Shown piece by piece: positions 62,619-64,000 of a DNA stretch of 64,000 nt. This DNA is from Cololabis saira. Lineage: Eukaryota > Chordata > Actinopteri > Beloniformes > Belonidae. A model generated the notes under the pieces. It had not been told where the DNA came from, ran no database searches, and saw nothing but the letters and a program-made list of their open reading frames with translations. The DNA lies in contig NC_084596.1 in assembly GCF_033807715.1 (NCBI RefSeq), positions 37,038,879-37,102,878 on the forward strand. Direction: 5' to 3'. Within the stretch, counting starts at the first letter, position 1, and each line of letters starts with the position of its first letter. A program made the position numbers and the translations under genes.

Positions 62619-63372
62619 TAGGGCTGGGGATCGATTCAAATGTCAAGAATCGAATCGATTCCGATTCTTAAGATTCAGAATCGATTATCAAGATTTGATT
62701 CGATTCGATTCCGATATTGATTTGGGTTAGTGTTATTAAAACAGTTTTTTGAGCTGTTGCATGATTTTTATGACTGTAGTTATGCAAAATATTACTACTA
62801 GTATTATATTGAGATTAAACAGCAAGTATTGGCAGCTAATGATGCTGTAAGGACCAATCAGCTCCCAGAATGCTGATAGAACTGCTTTCAGAAACATCGT
62901 GGGTCAGAATTATCAAACAGATCCAGGGAGGAAACAGAGACGGATGAAATCGGTTTTATTTTTTCCCACATTCCGTTTTTATTTGTTCCATTTTTGGTCT
63001 ATTTTGGTTTTTAATTTTTGAGCATTTGGTTTTTAGCATGTTTTGCAAATGTAACCCCAAGACAGTATATAAAGTAATGAAATATAGACAATTTATGCAA
63101 TTATAACCTAACACTTTAATGTTTTCATACCTTTACATAACATATTTAAAGGCAAAAACATGGCACCAGTTATTCTCGTGTCCAACAAAACTTTCCTTTT
63201 TTGGGGATAAACAAAAAAATAACCCAAAGTTGTAATGTAATGATGAAAAAAAAATATACATAAATAAATAAAAAAAAAAAAAAATCGATCTTTAGACATA
63301 CGAATCGATTTTTAGGAATTAATATGAGAATCGATTTAGAATTGGGAAATCGATTTTTTCAACACAGGCCTA
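62619..63372 (+). mobile_element. Non-autonomous hAT-type element, family B copy 3
   Basis: A 754-bp element starting TAGGGCTGGGGATCGATTC and ending CAACACAGGCCTA. Target duplications ctctccag (62611-62618) and ctctcaag (63373-63380) match at 7 of 8. Dense AATCGATT motifs occur at both ends. It is more similar to copy 2 than to copy 1, for example in the shared GTTTTTATTTGTTCCATTTT stretch near 62986 that copy 1 lacks. Confidence 0.88.
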
Positions 63373-64000
63373 CTCTCAAGGTCTGACTGCTTTTAAGCCG
63401 GAAGAAAAAGAAGAAAAATAGCCACATCAGACCCTCGGGTTGCTTATTGTGCCTCTTTTTCAGTCGTGTTACAGTCTGCTGAGAGCAGATTATCTGAGGG
63501 CTGCGATGGCGACGGGTGGCTAAAACAACAGAGTCCAGAGGTTAGGTGGCGAACGCTTTTACTGGGCTCCAGCTCAGAATCTGAAGTGCTAAACAGGAAA
63601 ACCCTTTTTCACATCAATCGTGCCTTTTGGTCTCATTATCGCTCACGAATTGAATTAAAAACTAATTTTCTTCTGCTGCAAAAATAATTTGGGCTTTTTA
63701 TGAGAAGCTGAGAATAATTCAACGGAAGGTCACAGTCAGCAGCCCTGGAAATGTTTTAGCAACAGTACCGGCGTCATCAGTCTGCAATCGCATTGGTCAG
63801 TCGATAAAATAGACCTCCTAAATCCTCTCACTAAGGCCACTGCTATTAGCTTTTCTCTCCGAATCTCTGAAGGAGATTAATGTTGCTCCTAAGACTCATT
63901 TGTAAGCCTTTATCCTCCTTGGCAGCCGTCTCTAACTAGAAGACACTGGGAATGTTATCAGCCTCCGTCTGACAGACAAATGGCTGGTATCTAAGTACAA

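Larger units (their letters stand above)
61396..64000 (+). other. ctnnd2: ctnnd2 intron downstream of the 35-nt exon (5' part)
   Basis: A phase-1 intron that runs off the window. It holds a hAT-end fragment, a long (CA)n and a family B hAT-type element. The tracts 61396-62265 and 63381-64000 show nothing recognisable. Confidence 0.8.

Overview
The window is vertebrate nuclear DNA, almost certainly from a teleost fish. It contains only three short coding exons, separated by introns of about 24 and 31 kb. It is dense in (CA)n/(GT)n microsatellites. It also carries many fish-type transposon relics: hAT, PIF/Harbinger, Tc1/mariner, pogo and TTAA-type DNA elements, L2-like LINE fragments and DANA/V-SINE-type repeats. 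There is no bacterial-style gene organisation, no tRNA gene that I can see and no CRISPR array.

The only host gene I can support is ctnnd2 (delta-2 catenin, a neuronal p120-catenin-family armadillo protein) on the + strand, 5'-proximal part only. Three exons join in frame: 5699-5835 (entered in phase 1, left in phase 0), 29858-29970 (left in phase 2) and 61361-61395 (left in phase 1). Together they encode the N-terminal tail and the coiled coil. The promoter, the first exon, the armadillo repeats and the C-terminal PDZ-binding end lie outside the window.

Layout. 1-5698 is the intron upstream of the first exon seen. It holds a 640-bp hAT MITE and a 1.2-kb hAT relic with a BED zinc-finger remnant that stops 54 bp before the ctnnd2 splice acceptor. 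5836-29857 is a 24-kb intron with a 1.1-kb TIR element, L2 LINE relics (one split by a hAT MITE with a perfect 8-bp target duplication), PIF/Harbinger, Tc1 and further hAT relics. At its 3' end is a Harbinger-like element with an open Myb/SANT-like reading frame, nested in another repeat. 29971-61360 is a 31-kb intron with SINE and LINE fragments, a TTAA-type MITE, a TIR element that contains a piece of ribosomal DNA (28S 5' end plus a probable ITS2), two more nested or hAT-type insertions, a pogo-like relic and a mariner-type foldback. 61396-64000 is the next intron, with a long (CA)n and a third copy of one hAT family.

The most unusual item is the rDNA fragment inside a transposon with 17-bp perfect inverted ends (43918-44995). 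Also notable are four hAT-type families that share a TAG-G-...-CGAT terminus and arrays of TCGA/ATCGAT-like motifs inside their ends, several natural filled/empty-site nestings, and a roughly 200-bp sequence duplicated in direct orientation 7.8 kb apart that I cannot assign to a known repeat class.
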